Source: Campylobacter concisus (lineage in GTDB: Bacteria > Campylobacterota > Campylobacteria > Campylobacterales > Campylobacteraceae). Taken from it: 64,000 bases of DNA. The stretch lies in the NCBI RefSeq assembly GCF_003048675.2, contig NZ_CP060707.1:620001-684000 (forward strand). The letters run 5' to 3'. Every line of letters begins with the position of its first letter. Within the stretch, counting starts at the first letter, position 1. Of this stretch, positions 47,044 through 64,000 are shown piece after piece. The position numbers and the translations under genes were made by a program. The notes under the pieces were generated by a model. It saw only the letters and a list, made by a program, of their open reading frames with translations, was not told the DNA's origin and made no database searches.

Positions 47044-48243
47044 ATGGCTAAAGAAAAATTTTCACGCAACAAGCCACACGTAAACATAGGCACTATCGGT
47101 CACGTTGACCATGGTAAAACTACTTTAACAGCTGCAATATCTGCTGTTCTTTCACGCAAAGGTCTTGCTGAGCTAAAAGATTATGATAATATTGATAATG
47201 CTCCAGAAGAGAAAGAGCGTGGTATTACAATTGCTACTTCACACATTGAGTATGAGACAGAAAAACGTCACTATGCTCACGTTGACTGCCCAGGTCACGC
47301 CGACTATGTAAAAAATATGATTACAGGTGCTGCTCAAATGGACGGCGCTATTCTTGTTGTTTCTGCAGCAGACGGCCCAATGCCACAAACTAGAGAGCAC
47401 ATCTTGCTATCTCGCCAAGTTGGTGTTCCTTACATTGTTGTTTTCATGAACAAAGCAGATATGGTTGATGACGCTGAGTTACTTGAACTAGTTGAAATGG
47501 AAATTCGCGAACTACTTAACGAATATAACTTCCCAGGTGATGATACTCCGATAGTTTCTGGTTCAGCACTTAAAGCTCTTGAAGAGGCAAAAGCTGGACA
47601 AGATGGTGAATGGTCAGCAAAAATTATGGAACTAATGGATGCAGTTGATAGCTATATCCCAACTCCAGTTCGTGCTACAGATAAAGATCTTCTTATGCCA
47701 ATCGAAGACGTTTTCTCAATCTCAGGTCGCGGTACAGTTGTAACAGGTAGAATTGAGAAAGGTGTTGTTAAAGTTGGTGACACTATAGAAATCGTTGGTA
47801 TCAAACCTACACAAACAACAACAGTTACTGGTGTTGAGATGTTTAGAAAAGAGATGGATCAAGGTGAAGCTGGCGATAACGTTGGTGTTCTTCTTCGTGG
47901 TACTAAAAAAGAAGACGTTGAACGTGGTATGGTTCTTTGCAAACCTAAATCAATTACTCCTCACACAAAATTTGAGGGCGAGGTTTATATCTTAACTAAA
48001 GAAGAGGGTGGTCGCCATACTCCTTTCTTTAACAACTATAGACCACAATTCTACGTAAGAACAACTGACGTTACTGGTTCTATTACATTACCAGAAGGCA
48101 CAGAGATGGTTATGCCAGGTGATAACGTAAGAATTTCTGTTGAACTTATAGCTCCAGTTGCACTTGAAGAAGGTACTCGTTTTGCTATCCGTGAAGGTGG
48201 TAGAACTGTTGGTTCAGGTGTTGTTTCAAAAATACTTGGTTAA
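47044..48243 (+). CDS. tuf: Translation elongation factor Tu
   Basis: The GTPase that brings aminoacyl-tRNA to the ribosome. 399 residues. G1 GHVDHGKTT, switch [17 protein letters not shown]3 DCPGHADY, G4 NKADM and a GSALKAL G5 are all present. CGGAGGAAA before the ATG is a strong ribosome site, and codon use is that of a highly expressed gene. It follows four tRNA genes and is followed by a terminator-like hairpin before rpmG. Confidence 0.99.
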   Translation: MAKEKFSRNKPHVNIGTIGHVDHGKTTLTAAISAVLSRKGLAELKDYDNIDNAPEEKERGITIATSHIEYETEKRHYAHVDCPGHADYVKNMITGAAQMDGAILVVSAADGPMPQTREHILLSRQVGVPYIVVFMNKADMVDDAELLELVEMEIRELLNEYNFPGDDTPIVSGSALKALEEAKAGQDGEWSAKIMELMDAVDSYIPTPVRATDKDLLMPIEDVFSISGRGTVVTGRIEKGVVKVGDTIEIVGIKPTQTTTVTGVEMFRKEMDQGEAGDNVGVLLRGTKKEDVERGMVLCKPKSITPHTKFEGEVYILTKEEGGRHTPFFNNYRPQFYVRTTDVTGSITLPEGTEMVMPGDNVRISVELIAPVALEEGTRFAIREGGRTVGSGVVSKILG

Positions 48244-48256
48244 TTTATAAAATTAT

Positions 48257-48281
48257 GCCAAAGGGGAAACCCTTTGGCTTT
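48257..48281 (+). terminator. Terminator or attenuator after tuf
   Basis: GCCAAAGGG (48257-48265) pairs with CCCTTTGGC (48270-48278) around GAAA, followed by TTTCT. A perfect nine-bp stem with a stable GNRA-type tetraloop. It probably lowers readthrough from tuf to rpmG rather than fully stopping it, since no other promoter is obvious. Confidence 0.7.
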
Positions 48282-48296
48282 CTATAAGGAATATAT

Positions 48297-48455
48297 ATGA
48301 GAATTAAAATTGGTTTAAAATGCTCTGAGTGTGGTGATATTAATTATACTACTACAAAAAACAGTAAAACCACTACAGATAAGGTTGAGCTCAAAAAATA
48401 TTGCCCAAGATTAAAAAAACATACTGTTCATAAAGAAGTTAAGTTAAAAAGTTAA
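48297..48455 (+). CDS. rpmG: 50S ribosomal protein L33
   Basis: A 52-residue ribosomal protein ([20 protein letters not shown]...), with [16 protein letters not shown] near the end, the family signature. CSEC plus the later Cys in YCP indicate a zinc-binding-like form, although one of the four usual Cys is absent. TAAGGA lies before the ATG. Located between tuf and tRNA-Trp, its usual place. Confidence 0.93.
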   Translation: MRIKIGLKCSECGDINYTTTKNSKTTTDKVELKKYCPRLKKHTVHKEVKLKS

Positions 48456-48474
48456 TTAAGAATAAGTAGCTATT

Positions 48475-48550
48475 AGGGCAATAGCTCCAACGGTAGAGCG
48501 CTGGATTCCAAATCCAATGGTTGGGGGTTCGAATCCCTCTTGCCCTGCCA
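48475..48550 (+). tRNA. tRNA-Trp (anticodon CCA)
   Basis: 76 bases with encoded CCA. Acceptor AGGGCAA pairs with TTGCCCT, discriminator G; the anticodon loop TTCCAAA gives CCA. Located between rpmG and secE, as in other bacteria of this group. Confidence 0.96.
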
Positions 48551-48567
48551 CAATTAAGGTTAAGATT

Positions 48568-48747
48568 ATGGAAAAATTTATAAATTATATAAAGCTATCT
48601 AAATTGGAAATAATGAAGGTTATCTTTCCTACCAAAGAACAAATTAGAAATGCTTTTATTGCAGTTTTTATCGTGGTCGCTGTTGTTTCACTTTTTTTAG
48701 CTCTTGTTGATGTTATTATGTCCTTTGTTCTTTCTAAAGTTATATAG
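48568..48747 (+). CDS. secE: Preprotein translocase subunit SecE
   Basis: A 59-residue SecE of the minimal single-helix type: an amphipathic N-terminal region (KLSKLEIMKVIFPTKEQIRNA) followed by one transmembrane helix (FIAVFIVVAVVSLFLALVDVIMSFVL). It stabilises SecY in the translocon. The ATG at 48568 with AAGG upstream is the start; a longer frame would begin within tRNA-Trp. Followed 15 bases later by nusG. Confidence 0.93.
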   Translation: MEKFINYIKLSKLEIMKVIFPTKEQIRNAFIAVFIVVAVVSLFLALVDVIMSFVLSKVI

Positions 48748-48762
48748 GATGAGGAAAAAATA

Positions 48763-49293
48763 ATGTCGCATAAATGGTATGCTATACAAACTTACGCTGG
48801 TAGCGAAATGGCAGTAAAAAGAGGAATTGAAAATTTAGTTAGAGATCACGGTATTGAAGATCAACTAAAAGAAGTTATAGTTCCTACAGAAGACGTAATA
48901 GAGATAAAAAACGGTAAGCAAAAAATTAATGAAAGAACTCTTTATCCTGGATATGCTTTTGCATGTTTAGATCTTGATACAGCTCTTTGGCATAAGATTC
49001 AGTCTTTACCAAAGGTTGGACGTTTTATTGGTGAGGCTAAAAAGCCTACGCCACTGACTGAAAAAGATATAAATACTATCTTGGAGAAAGTTCAAAAAAG
49101 AGCGGCACCAAAACCTAAAATATTTTTTGAGGATGGTGAAAGCGTTCGCATAACAGAAGGTCCTTTTGCTAACTTTACAGGTATTGTTGAAGAATACGAT
49201 ATGATACATGGCAAGCTTAGACTCAATGTTTCTATTTTTGGTAGAAGTACCCCTGTTGATATTTTGTATTCGCAAGTTGAGAAGATAATTTAA
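48763..49293 (+). CDS. nusG: Transcription termination/antitermination protein NusG
   Basis: A 176-residue factor that binds RNA polymerase, Rho and the S10 ribosomal protein. The N-terminal NGN domain begins [13 protein letters not shown] and has [12 protein letters not shown]; the C-terminal KOW domain has [22 protein letters not shown] (read without the first residue as the usual motif) and [16 protein letters not shown] precedes the ATG. Confidence 0.97.
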   Translation: MSHKWYAIQTYAGSEMAVKRGIENLVRDHGIEDQLKEVIVPTEDVIEIKNGKQKINERTLYPGYAFACLDLDTALWHKIQSLPKVGRFIGEAKKPTPLTEKDINTILEKVQKRAAPKPKIFFEDGESVRITEGPFANFTGIVEEYDMIHGKLRLNVSIFGRSTPVDILYSQVEKII

Positions 49294-49303
49294 GGAGCAA
49301 GAA

Positions 49304-49729
49304 ATGGCTAAAAAAGTTATAGGTGAAATAAAATTACAAATTGCCGCAACAAAAGCAAATCCTAGCCCGCCAGTTGGTCCAGCATTAGGACAAAAAGGCG
49401 TTAATATTATGGAATTTTGTAAAGCCTTTAATGAAAAAACAAAAGATATGGTTGGATTTAATATCCCAGTTGTTATTACTGTTTATGCTGATAAAAGTTT
49501 TACATTTATCACAAAACAACCACCTGCTACGGACCTTATCAAAAAGGCTGCAGGTATAACAAAAGGAACAGATAATCCTTTAAAAAATAAAGTAGGTAAA
49601 TTAACAAAAGCTCAAGTTTTAGAAATAGTTGAGAAAAAACTTGTTGATTTAAATACAAATGATAAAGAGCAAGCAGCTAAGATTATTGCTGGTTCAGCTC
49701 GTTCAATGGGTGTCGAAGTAATAGACTAA
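49304..49729 (+). CDS. rplK: 50S ribosomal protein L11
   Basis: A 141-residue ribosomal protein of the GTPase-associated centre. It begins with [30 protein letters not shown], and the rRNA-binding C-terminal domain has [17 protein letters not shown] precedes the ATG. Ten bases after nusG, in the usual order. Confidence 0.98.
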   Translation: MAKKVIGEIKLQIAATKANPSPPVGPALGQKGVNIMEFCKAFNEKTKDMVGFNIPVVITVYADKSFTFITKQPPATDLIKKAAGITKGTDNPLKNKVGKLTKAQVLEIVEKKLVDLNTNDKEQAAKIIAGSARSMGVEVID

Positions 49730-49737
49730 AACCTTTA

Positions 49738-49763
49738 CCGTCAGGTTGATTTTCAAAAGACGG
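49738..49763 (+). promoter_or_regulatory. Hairpin between rplK and rplA (possible L1 site)
   Basis: CCGTC (49738-49742) and GACGG (49759-49763) form a five-bp stem in the 59-base gap between the two genes. L1 autoregulates its operon by binding mRNA in many bacteria; whether this hairpin is the site is only a guess. Confidence 0.3.
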
Positions 49764-49788
49764 AAGCAATTTATATGCGGAGAAATTT

Positions 49789-50490
49789 ATGGGAAAAACT
49801 AGTAAGAGATTTCAAGAATTGCTCAAAAAAGTAGAGCAAGATAAAATTTATAACCTTAGTGAGGCTATCGATACAGTTAAAACTTTAGCTTCTGCTAAAT
49901 TTAATGAGACAGTTGAGATTGCATTGAAATTAAATGTTGATCCAAGACATGCTGACCAAATGGTTCGTGGTTCAGTTGTTTTACCTGCTGGTACAGGTAA
50001 AGTTGTAAGAGTTGCTGTTATAGCAAAAGACGCTAAAGCTGATGAGGCAAAAGCTGCTGGTGCCGATATAGTTGGTGCTGATGATCTAGTTGAAGATATC
50101 CAAAAAGGTGTAATGAATTTTGATGTTCTTATAGCTACTCCAAATTTAATGGGTCTTGTAGGCAAAGTCGGTAGAATTTTAGGACCTAAAGGTTTAATGC
50201 CAAATCCAAAAACTGGAACAGTTACAATGGATGTTGCACAAGCTGTTAATAATGCAAAAAGTGGTCAAGTAAATTTCCGTGTTGATAAGCAAGGAAATAT
50301 ACATGCAGGTCTTGGTAAGGTCAATTTTACTAAAGAACAATTAAATGAAAATATTTCAACATTTATTAAAGCTATTAATAAGCATAAACCTGCGACCGCA
50401 AAAGGTAGATATGTAAAAACGGCTTCATTGTCATTAACAATGAGCCCTTCTGTAACTCTTGATACTCAAGAGGTTATGGACTTAAAATAA
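49789..50490 (+). CDS. rplA: 50S ribosomal protein L1
   Basis: A 233-residue rRNA-binding protein of the L1 stalk. [53 protein letters not shown] and [12 protein letters not shown] are the family hallmarks. GCGGAG lies before the ATG. It probably also acts as a repressor of its operon. Confidence 0.98.
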   Translation: MGKTSKRFQELLKKVEQDKIYNLSEAIDTVKTLASAKFNETVEIALKLNVDPRHADQMVRGSVVLPAGTGKVVRVAVIAKDAKADEAKAAGADIVGADDLVEDIQKGVMNFDVLIATPNLMGLVGKVGRILGPKGLMPNPKTGTVTMDVAQAVNNAKSGQVNFRVDKQGNIHAGLGKVNFTKEQLNENISTFIKAINKHKPATAKGRYVKTASLSLTMSPSVTLDTQEVMDLK

Positions 50491-50499
50491 GAATTTAGA

Positions 50500-50593
50500 C
50501 AAATTTATATCTTAGATTGGAGATAGCCGAGGCCATTGGGCTTAATTGATTCGACCCGCTCTGCTTGAAATTACCGGTCGGAAAGGAGAAAAA
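50500..50593 (+). promoter_or_regulatory. Leader of rplJ (possible L10 mRNA leader)
   Basis: About 95 untranslated bases between rplA and the rplJ GTG, ending in AAAGGAGA. They contain short complementary stretches and the GATAGCCGAGGC stretch of a type seen in L10 leaders, which bind the L10-L7/L12 complex to repress translation. The open frame through it (from 50546) is not thought to be coding. Confidence 0.45.
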
Positions 50594-51079
50594 GTGACAC
50601 GTAACGAAAAAACTGAAGTTGTTGCAAAATTAGAGAGTGAATTTAAAACTGCTGAAGCTATTGTAGTTTGTGACTATCGTGGTCTTTCAGTTAAAAAACT
50701 TGAAGTTTTAAGAAATTCTGCAAAAGAACAAAATGTAAAAGTTCAAGTTATTAAAAATACTCTTGCAAATATTGCTCTTAAAAATTCTGATAAAGTCGGA
50801 ATGGAACTTAAAGATACAAACATCTATCTTTGGAGTGAAGATCAATTAGCAGTAACTAAAGTAGCCGCAAAATTTGAAGAGGCTAATGCTGATCTTTTCA
50901 AAATTAAAACAGCATATATCGATGGCGAAGTTGCAAGCGTTGATAAAGTTAAAGCTCTATCTAAAATGCCTAGCCGTGATGAGCTTATTGCGATGCTTTT
51001 GCAAGTTTGGAATGCGCCAATTCAAAATTTCACAATTGGTTTGAATGCGCTTAAAGAGAAAAAAGAACAATCAGCTTAA
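50594..51079 (+). CDS. rplJ: 50S ribosomal protein L10
   Basis: A 161-residue protein that anchors the L7/L12 stalk. The GTG at 50594 ([18 protein letters not shown]) is preceded by AAAGGAG at the right distance, and the protein then matches L10 length; an ATG frame starting at 50546 would read through the leader. [19 protein letters not shown] is the family signature. Confidence 0.95.
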   Translation: MTRNEKTEVVAKLESEFKTAEAIVVCDYRGLSVKKLEVLRNSAKEQNVKVQVIKNTLANIALKNSDKVGMELKDTNIYLWSEDQLAVTKVAAKFEEANADLFKIKTAYIDGEVASVDKVKALSKMPSRDELIAMLLQVWNAPIQNFTIGLNALKEKKEQSA

Positions 51080-51106
51080 TTAAATTAAAAATAATAAGGA
51101 TTAAAA

Positions 51107-51484
51107 ATGGCAATTACAAAAGAAGACGTATTAGAGTTTATATCTAATCTTTCTGTACTTGAACTTAGCGAACTTGTTAAAGAGTTTGAAGAGAAATTTG
51201 GCGTTAGTGCAGCTCCTGTAATGGTAGCTGGTGGTGCAGTTGCTGCTGGTGGTGCAGCTGCTGCTGAAGAAAAAACAGAATTTAACATCGTTCTTGTTGA
51301 TTCTGGTGATAAGAAAATCAACGTTATTAAGGTTGTTAGAGCACTTACTGGTCTTGGCCTTAAAGAGGCTAAAGACGCAGTTGAAGGAACTCCATCTGTT
51401 CTTAAAGAAGGCGTTAGCAAAGACGAAGCTGAAGCGGCTAAAAAAGAGCTTGAAGAGGCTGGTGCTAAGGTTGAACTTAAATAA
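51107..51484 (+). CDS. rplL: 50S ribosomal protein L7/L12
   Basis: A 125-residue stalk protein: helical N-terminal dimerisation part, an alanine/glycine-rich hinge (about residues 37-55) and the C-terminal domain that recruits translation factors ([27 protein letters not shown]). ATAAGGA precedes the ATG. Followed by an attenuator before rpoB. Confidence 0.98.
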   Translation: MAITKEDVLEFISNLSVLELSELVKEFEEKFGVSAAPVMVAGGAVAAGGAAAAEEKTEFNIVLVDSGDKKINVIKVVRALTGLGLKEAKDAVEGTPSVLKEGVSKDEAEAAKKELEEAGAKVELK

Positions 51485-51512
51485 TTTTTTATTATTTAGG
51501 CTTAATATTTCA

Positions 51513-51539
51513 AGAGAGGGCAGAGGCTCTCTCTTTTTT
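51513..51539 (+). terminator. Terminator/attenuator between rplL and rpoB
   Basis: AGAGAG (51513-51518) pairs with CTCTCT (51527-51532), followed by C and a run of seven T. It matches the known partial terminator position that sets the ratio of ribosomal protein to polymerase synthesis. A TATACT at 51566-51571 may be a secondary promoter for rpoBC. Confidence 0.68.
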
Positions 51540-51560
51540 AAATTTTAGATGCCTTGTTAA

Positions 51561-60249
<8,689 letters not shown>

Positions 60250-60253
60250 TATA

Positions 60254-60277
60254 TTAAGCCCCGCTTTTGGGGCTTAA
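60254..60277 (+). terminator. Stem-loop after rpoC
   Basis: TTAAGCCCC (60254-60262) pairs with GGGGCTTAA (60269-60277) around a six-base loop, five bases after the rpoC stop. GC-rich core, but no clear T run after it. The likely end of the long ribosomal-protein/polymerase transcript. Confidence 0.65.
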
Positions 60278-60381
60278 ACCTCTCATAAATTTCCCACTTA
60301 AATTTACAAAATTTCAAAATTTACAAGCCATTAATCAATATTAAATAAAATCCCTAACTAAAAATATGTAACGGAGATATT

Positions 60382-60771
60382 ATGAAAAATGTTGATCTTG
60401 GACTCTTATTTCTACGCTTAGGTCTTGGAATTTGCCTTTTTATGCACGGCTTTGGCAAAATTTTACACGGGGTCGGTGGCGTAAAGAGCATTTTAATTGA
60501 TACTGGGCTGCCAGGCTTTTTGGCATATTTTGCCTATCTTAGCGAGGTTTTGGCCCCTATAATGATCGCTGTTGGTTTTTACTCAAGGCTTGGCGCGCTC
60601 CTAGTTTTTGGCTCAAGTCTCGTCATTTTGTACTCATTTTATGGGTTTTCAAATTTACTTGAGCTAACTAATGTAAATGGCTTTAAAGCAGAGCTTATAT
60701 ATCTTTATATCGCTATGTCACTTTGCATCATCTCGACTGGTAGTGGCAAATACGCTATCAAACAAGACTGA
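60382..60771 (+). CDS. DoxX family membrane protein
   Basis: A 129-residue integral membrane protein with four predicted helices (LLFLRLGLGICLFMHGFGKI, FLAYFAYLSEVLAPIMIAVGFY, LGALLVFGSSLVILYSFYGF and LIYLYIAMSLCIIS). The R-LGxG-xxxHG-GK start is typical of DoxX/YphA-type proteins, which are linked to quinone, thiosulfate or stress metabolism; the role is not known. CGGAGA precedes the ATG. A strong hairpin follows. Confidence 0.82.
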   Translation: MKNVDLGLLFLRLGLGICLFMHGFGKILHGVGGVKSILIDTGLPGFLAYFAYLSEVLAPIMIAVGFYSRLGALLVFGSSLVILYSFYGFSNLLELTNVNGFKAELIYLYIAMSLCIISTGSGKYAIKQD

Positions 60772-60774
60772 TCT

Positions 60775-60805
60775 AAATTTAGCACATATCAGATGTGCTA
60801 AATTT
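60775..60805 (+). terminator. 13-bp stem-loop after the DoxX gene
   Basis: AAATTTAGCACAT (60775-60787) pairs perfectly with ATGTGCTAAATTT (60793-60805) around ATCAG, four bases after the stop codon. No T run follows, but stem stability makes a terminator or mRNA-stabilising end likely. Confidence 0.6.
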
Positions 60806-60904
60806 TCACACGTTTTGTTTAAATTTTAATTTTATTTTATTTTTTTATAACAATTTAAGTTTGTAGCCTTTAAATTCAAAAAATATCTCAAATTTAAAGG
60901 ACAC

Positions 60905-62320
60905 ATGATGAACTCTATAAAAAAAGAGCCTTCGTTTCTGCTAGCCCTTACGCCTATCTTGGTTATGATCGTAGGTCTTGCGCTTGGCGTTGGTTATATG
61001 AAACTAAAGGTTGAGCCGATCATTTTGATAGCAGCCCTCGTGGCTGGTGGTATCGCTTGGAGGCTAGGATATAGTTGGAGTGAGCTTCAAGAAGGGGTAA
61101 TAGAGAAAATTTCAAGCTCACTGCCAGCACTTATGATACTTTGGGCAGTCGGTCTGCTCATTGGCTCGTGGGTATTTTCAGGTACCATCCCTATGATCAT
61201 CTACTACGGCGTGGATCTTATAAGTCCGCAGTATCTAGTCCTAACCGCTTTTGTCATCGCAGCTATCATCTCAACCGTAACTGGCACATCTTGGGGTTCT
61301 GCTGGCACAGTCGGTGTCGCCATCATGGGCATAGCTCAAGGTCTTGATGTAAATTTAGCAGCAACTGCTGGTGCGGTAGTTGCAGGAGCATACTTTGGCG
61401 ATAAACTCTCTCCACTCTCAGACACGACAAACCTAGCTCCGATAGCTGCTGGCTCAGAGCTTTATGAGCACATAAGACATATGTTTTATACGACTATCCC
61501 AGCAACTATCGTTGCGATAGCAGCTTATCTATTCTTTGGTAGCGAGGCGGCAAGTAGTGGTGCAAATGTTTCAGAGTCGGTTTTGGCGCTTCAAGGTCAG
61601 CTTGATAAAATTTTTCACTGGAACATCATCTTGCTTTTGCCTGTGTTTTTTGTCTTGGCTGGCTCGGTGCTAAAGTGGCCAACGATACCTGTCATGATCA
61701 TAGCTTCGCTATTTTCAGTGCTTCTTGGCGTTATCGTTCAAGATTTTAGCTTTAAAAATGGCTTTATCTCAGTGATGACTGGCTTTAACGTCACGATGAG
61801 CGGCATCAATATGGAGTTTTCAAAAGATATCACTAAGCTTCTAAACAGAGGCGGCGTGAGCTCGGTAAATTCAACCACTATCCTAGTTATCTGCGCTATG
61901 GGCTTTGCTGGTATCATCTCAAAAACTGGCATGCTTACAAAGGTACTTCATACCATCATGGCGAAGGTCAAATCAACAGCAGGCGTCATCATCTCGACTA
62001 TCGGCTCATGCCTAACTGTAGCATTTGTCACAGGTAGCTCATATCTTTCTATCCTCATCCCTGGCGAGATGTTTAAGGACTTTTATAAAGAGAAAAATTT
62101 AGCAGCCAAAAACCTATCAAGAACACTTGAAGACTCTGGCACCGTGATCGTCCCACTCATCCCTTGGTCAGCAGCAGGCGCATATATGACAGCTACACTT
62201 GGAGTGCCAACGGTAGAGTACTTGCCTTGGGCGATACTAAACTACATGGGTGTTGTCTTTGCAATCATTTTAGCACTTACTGGCATCGGCATAGCTAAGA
62301 TAAACAAGGATGCCAAATGA
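60905..62320 (+). CDS. NhaC-family Na+/H+ antiporter-like transporter
   Basis: A 471-residue membrane protein with about 11-12 predicted helices. It resembles the NhaC/arginine-ornithine type secondary transporters (GTSWGSAGTVGVAIMGIAQGL and GAVVAGAYFGDKLSPLSDTTNLA are typical). AAAGGA precedes two adjacent ATGs. The stop overlaps the isoaspartyl dipeptidase start by four bases, so the real substrate may be a dipeptide or amino acid, as inferred from this coupling, rather than only Na+. Confidence 0.83.
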   Translation: MMNSIKKEPSFLLALTPILVMIVGLALGVGYMKLKVEPIILIAALVAGGIAWRLGYSWSELQEGVIEKISSSLPALMILWAVGLLIGSWVFSGTIPMIIYYGVDLISPQYLVLTAFVIAAIISTVTGTSWGSAGTVGVAIMGIAQGLDVNLAATAGAVVAGAYFGDKLSPLSDTTNLAPIAAGSELYEHIRHMFYTTIPATIVAIAAYLFFGSEAASSGANVSESVLALQGQLDKIFHWNIILLLPVFFVLAGSVLKWPTIPVMIIASLFSVLLGVIVQDFSFKNGFISVMTGFNVTMSGINMEFSKDITKLLNRGGVSSVNSTTILVICAMGFAGIISKTGMLTKVLHTIMAKVKSTAGVIISTIGSCLTVAFVTGSSYLSILIPGEMFKDFYKEKNLAAKNLSRTLEDSGTVIVPLIPWSAAGAYMTATLGVPTVEYLPWAILNYMGVVFAIILALTGIGIAKINKDAK

Positions 62321-63450
62321 TACTTATAAAAAATGCCAAAATTTACTCGCCAAAATTTCTTGGTAAAAAAGATATATTTATATGTAATGGCAAGATCGTC
62401 AGCATAGCTGAAAATTTAGAGCCAAATTTACCAAATGTAAAGGTGATCGACGCTTCAAATTTAGTAGCCATACCAGGCCTCATCGATAAGCACGTGCATA
62501 TCACTGGAGGCGGCGGAGAGGGCGGCTTTAAGACTAGAGTGCCTGAGATCATGCTATCAAATTTAATAGAAGCTGGCATAACGACCGTGGTCGGACTACT
62601 TGGAACTGATAGCACAACAAGAAGCGTTGAAAATTTAGTCGCAAAAGCACACGCATTAAACGACGAGGGTATCACATGCTACGCTCACACGGGCGCATAT
62701 AGCTCTAAAACGCCAACGATAACTGGCGAGATCGAAAAAGATATTGTCTTTGTTGGTCCCATAATCGGAACCAAGCTAGCCATAAGTGACCACCGCTCAT
62801 CAAGCGTGAGCAAAGATGAGCTAGCTCACATAGTCTCGGCTGGCAGGGTCGCTGGTATGATCAGCTCAAAGTCAGGCCACACCACACTTCACATGGGCGA
62901 CGGCAAAAAAGGCTTAAATTTGATCTATGAAGTGCTAAATGAGTACGACATGCCGATCACGCTATTTCAGCCAACGCACGTAAATAGAAACGAGGAGCTT
63001 TTTAAACAAAGCTTTAAATTTATAAAAGATGGCGGCTATATCGACTTTACCTGCATGCCTGGTCTTACGCCACTTGAAGCTGTGAAGCGCATCAAAAAAG
63101 AAAATTTACCAACAAACAAGCTCACGATAAGCTCAGACGGCTTTGGTAGCTACTCTAGCTACGATAGCGACGGAAATTTACTAAAAATTGGCATCGCTAG
63201 CGTTAAGAGCCTATATGAAGAGTTTATAAATTTTGTAAAAGATGGTTTTAGCATCGAGGAGGCGTTGCCATATTTCACAACAAACGTGGCAAAAAGCGTG
63301 GCCTTGCAAAACAAAAAAGGCGAGATAAAAGAAAATTTCGATGCAGATATTTTGCTAATCGATGAGAAATTTGAGATTAAATTTGTCGTTGCAAGGGGTG
63401 AAATTTTAAAAGACGACAGTGGTTTTATAAAAAAAGGAACTTATGAATAA
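62317..63450 (+). CDS. iadA: Isoaspartyl dipeptidase
   Basis: A 377-residue binuclear zinc amidohydrolase that hydrolyses beta-aspartyl dipeptides formed during protein ageing. GLIDKHVHITGGGGEGG (HxH metal pair), HTGAYSSKTPT, GTKLAISDHRSS, HMGDGKKG and the late ISSDGFGS Asp are family motifs. The start overlaps the transporter stop by four bases (ATGA). Confidence 0.92.
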   Translation: MILIKNAKIYSPKFLGKKDIFICNGKIVSIAENLEPNLPNVKVIDASNLVAIPGLIDKHVHITGGGGEGGFKTRVPEIMLSNLIEAGITTVVGLLGTDSTTRSVENLVAKAHALNDEGITCYAHTGAYSSKTPTITGEIEKDIVFVGPIIGTKLAISDHRSSSVSKDELAHIVSAGRVAGMISSKSGHTTLHMGDGKKGLNLIYEVLNEYDMPITLFQPTHVNRNEELFKQSFKFIKDGGYIDFTCMPGLTPLEAVKRIKKENLPTNKLTISSDGFGSYSSYDSDGNLLKIGIASVKSLYEEFINFVKDGFSIEEALPYFTTNVAKSVALQNKKGEIKENFDADILLIDEKFEIKFVVARGEILKDDSGFIKKGTYE

Positions 63451-63485
63451 GTCTAACTTATTAACCGATATTTAAGCTTTTTTTA

Positions 63486-63491
63486 AATAAA
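63486..63491 (+). promoter_or_regulatory. Possible -10 box of rpsL
   Basis: TAAAAT-like bases after a T run about 40 bases before the rpsL GTG. Plausible as the start of the str operon (rpsL, rpsG, fusA), but based on similarity only. Confidence 0.35.
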
Positions 63492-63530
63492 ATTAGGTCT
63501 TTTTAATAAATTTAGTTGAAAGGAATTATT

Positions 63531-63926
63531 GTGCCAACCATAAATCAATTGGTCAGAAATGAACGCAAGAAAGTGACTGTTAAGTCAAAATCTCCAGCGT
63601 TAAAAGAGTGCCCTCAAAGAAGAGGAGTTTGCACTAGGGTTTATACTACAACTCCTAAAAAACCAAACTCAGCTTTGAGGAAAGTTGCCAAAGTTAGGCT
63701 TACAAGCGGTTTTGAAGTCATCAGCTATATCGGCGGTGAAGGTCACAACCTACAAGAACACAGTATCGTTTTAGTTCGCGGCGGTAGGGTTAAAGACTTA
63801 CCAGGTGTTAAATATCACATCGTTCGTGGCGCACTTGATACTGCTGGTGTTGCAAAAAGAACAGTTTCTCGTTCTAAATATGGTGCAAAACGCCCTAAAG
63901 CTGGCGCTGCTGCTCCAAAAAAGTAA
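63531..63926 (+). CDS. rpsL: 30S ribosomal protein S12
   Basis: A 131-residue decoding-centre protein. The GTG start ([15 protein letters not shown]) is preceded by AAAGGA; an upstream ATG at 63516 would add five residues not found in S12. The streptomycin-sensitive Lys residues are intact: K43 in TPKKPNS and the Lys in [10 protein letters not shown]. The 74 bases after it end with AAGGAAAA, a ribosome site for the next gene, probably rpsG, just beyond the window. Confidence 0.97.
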   Translation: MPTINQLVRNERKKVTVKSKSPALKECPQRRGVCTRVYTTTPKKPNSALRKVAKVRLTSGFEVISYIGGEGHNLQEHSIVLVRGGRVKDLPGVKYHIVRGALDTAGVAKRTVSRSKYGAKRPKAGAAAPKK

Positions 63927-64000
63927 AAAATTAGGTTCGCAGACGTTGCTTAAATTTGCAAACGTTTGAGTAAAATTTCATAAAAATTTGAAGGAAAAAT

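Noticed and set aside
48517-48567. N-terminal extension of SecE
   Set aside because: These codons lie within tRNA-Trp and just after it; the ATG at 48568 has its own ribosome site and gives the normal SecE.
50546-50593. N-terminal extension of L10
   Set aside because: It would translate the mRNA leader; the GTG at 50594 has a strong ribosome site and gives the usual length.

Overview
The window looks like a chromosomal segment of an epsilonproteobacterium (Campylobacterota), most likely a Campylobacter near C. concisus. This is inferred from the low GC content with very frequent AAATTT words, the nap operon order napA-G-H-B-F-L-D, a separate but overlapping rpoB/rpoC pair (these are fused in Helicobacter), the ribA-rsmG / hemB-argF-DUF2603-hemN neighbourhood, and a Csd6/Pgp2-type cell-shape enzyme. 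There is no rRNA, CRISPR array, insertion sequence or prophage. Genes are dense and mostly housekeeping.

Layout. 1-7.9 kb: end of fliY, a LOG-family gene, mnmA, a DUF488 gene, prs, then a minus-strand cupin/NAD(P)-binding/Rrf2 operon whose promoter carries two identical palindromes, and an orphan ABC membrane domain coupled to a CDF metal exporter. 8-12.1 kb: lepA, a tautomerase, two lipoproteins and a ComF-like gene. 12.2-24 kb: two chemoreceptors in opposite orientation with identical signalling cores, flanking the nitrate reductase operon napAGHBFLD; an intergenic repeat array lies at each junction. 24.1-28.7 kb: copper delivery genes (Sco, a membrane-anchored protein, PCuAC), the peptidoglycan enzyme Pgp2/Csd6, alanine racemase and small exported proteins. 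28.7-29.8 kb: 1.1 kb without genes, filled with modular palindromic repeats. 29.8-36.2 kb: divergent operons ribA-rsmG-PP0621-unknown-htpX and hemB-argF-DUF2603-hemN.

36.2-46.2 kb is a Lap-type surface-adhesin secretion and release locus: a TolC-like outer membrane channel with an N-terminal SPOR-like region, a LapG-like protease, a LapD-like degenerate GGDEF/EAL receptor, a LapB-like ABC exporter, a LapC-like fusion protein, an unknown protein, a LuxR-type regulator and a second LapG-like protease. The adhesin itself is not in the window. An intrinsic terminator lies inside the signal-peptide codons of the first protease gene.

46.4-60.3 kb is the translation/transcription block: tRNA-Thr, Tyr, Gly, Thr, tuf, rpmG, tRNA-Trp, secE, nusG, rplK, rplA, rplJ, rplL, rpoB, rpoC. 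60.3-64 kb: a DoxX protein, an NhaC-type antiporter overlapping isoaspartyl dipeptidase, and rpsL, with the next gene (probably rpsG) starting just outside.

The observations most worth a second look are the modular I-II-III intergenic repeats, the inverted chemoreceptor repeats around nap, the double-protease Lap locus with its internal terminator, and the paired operators of the cupin/Rrf2 operon.
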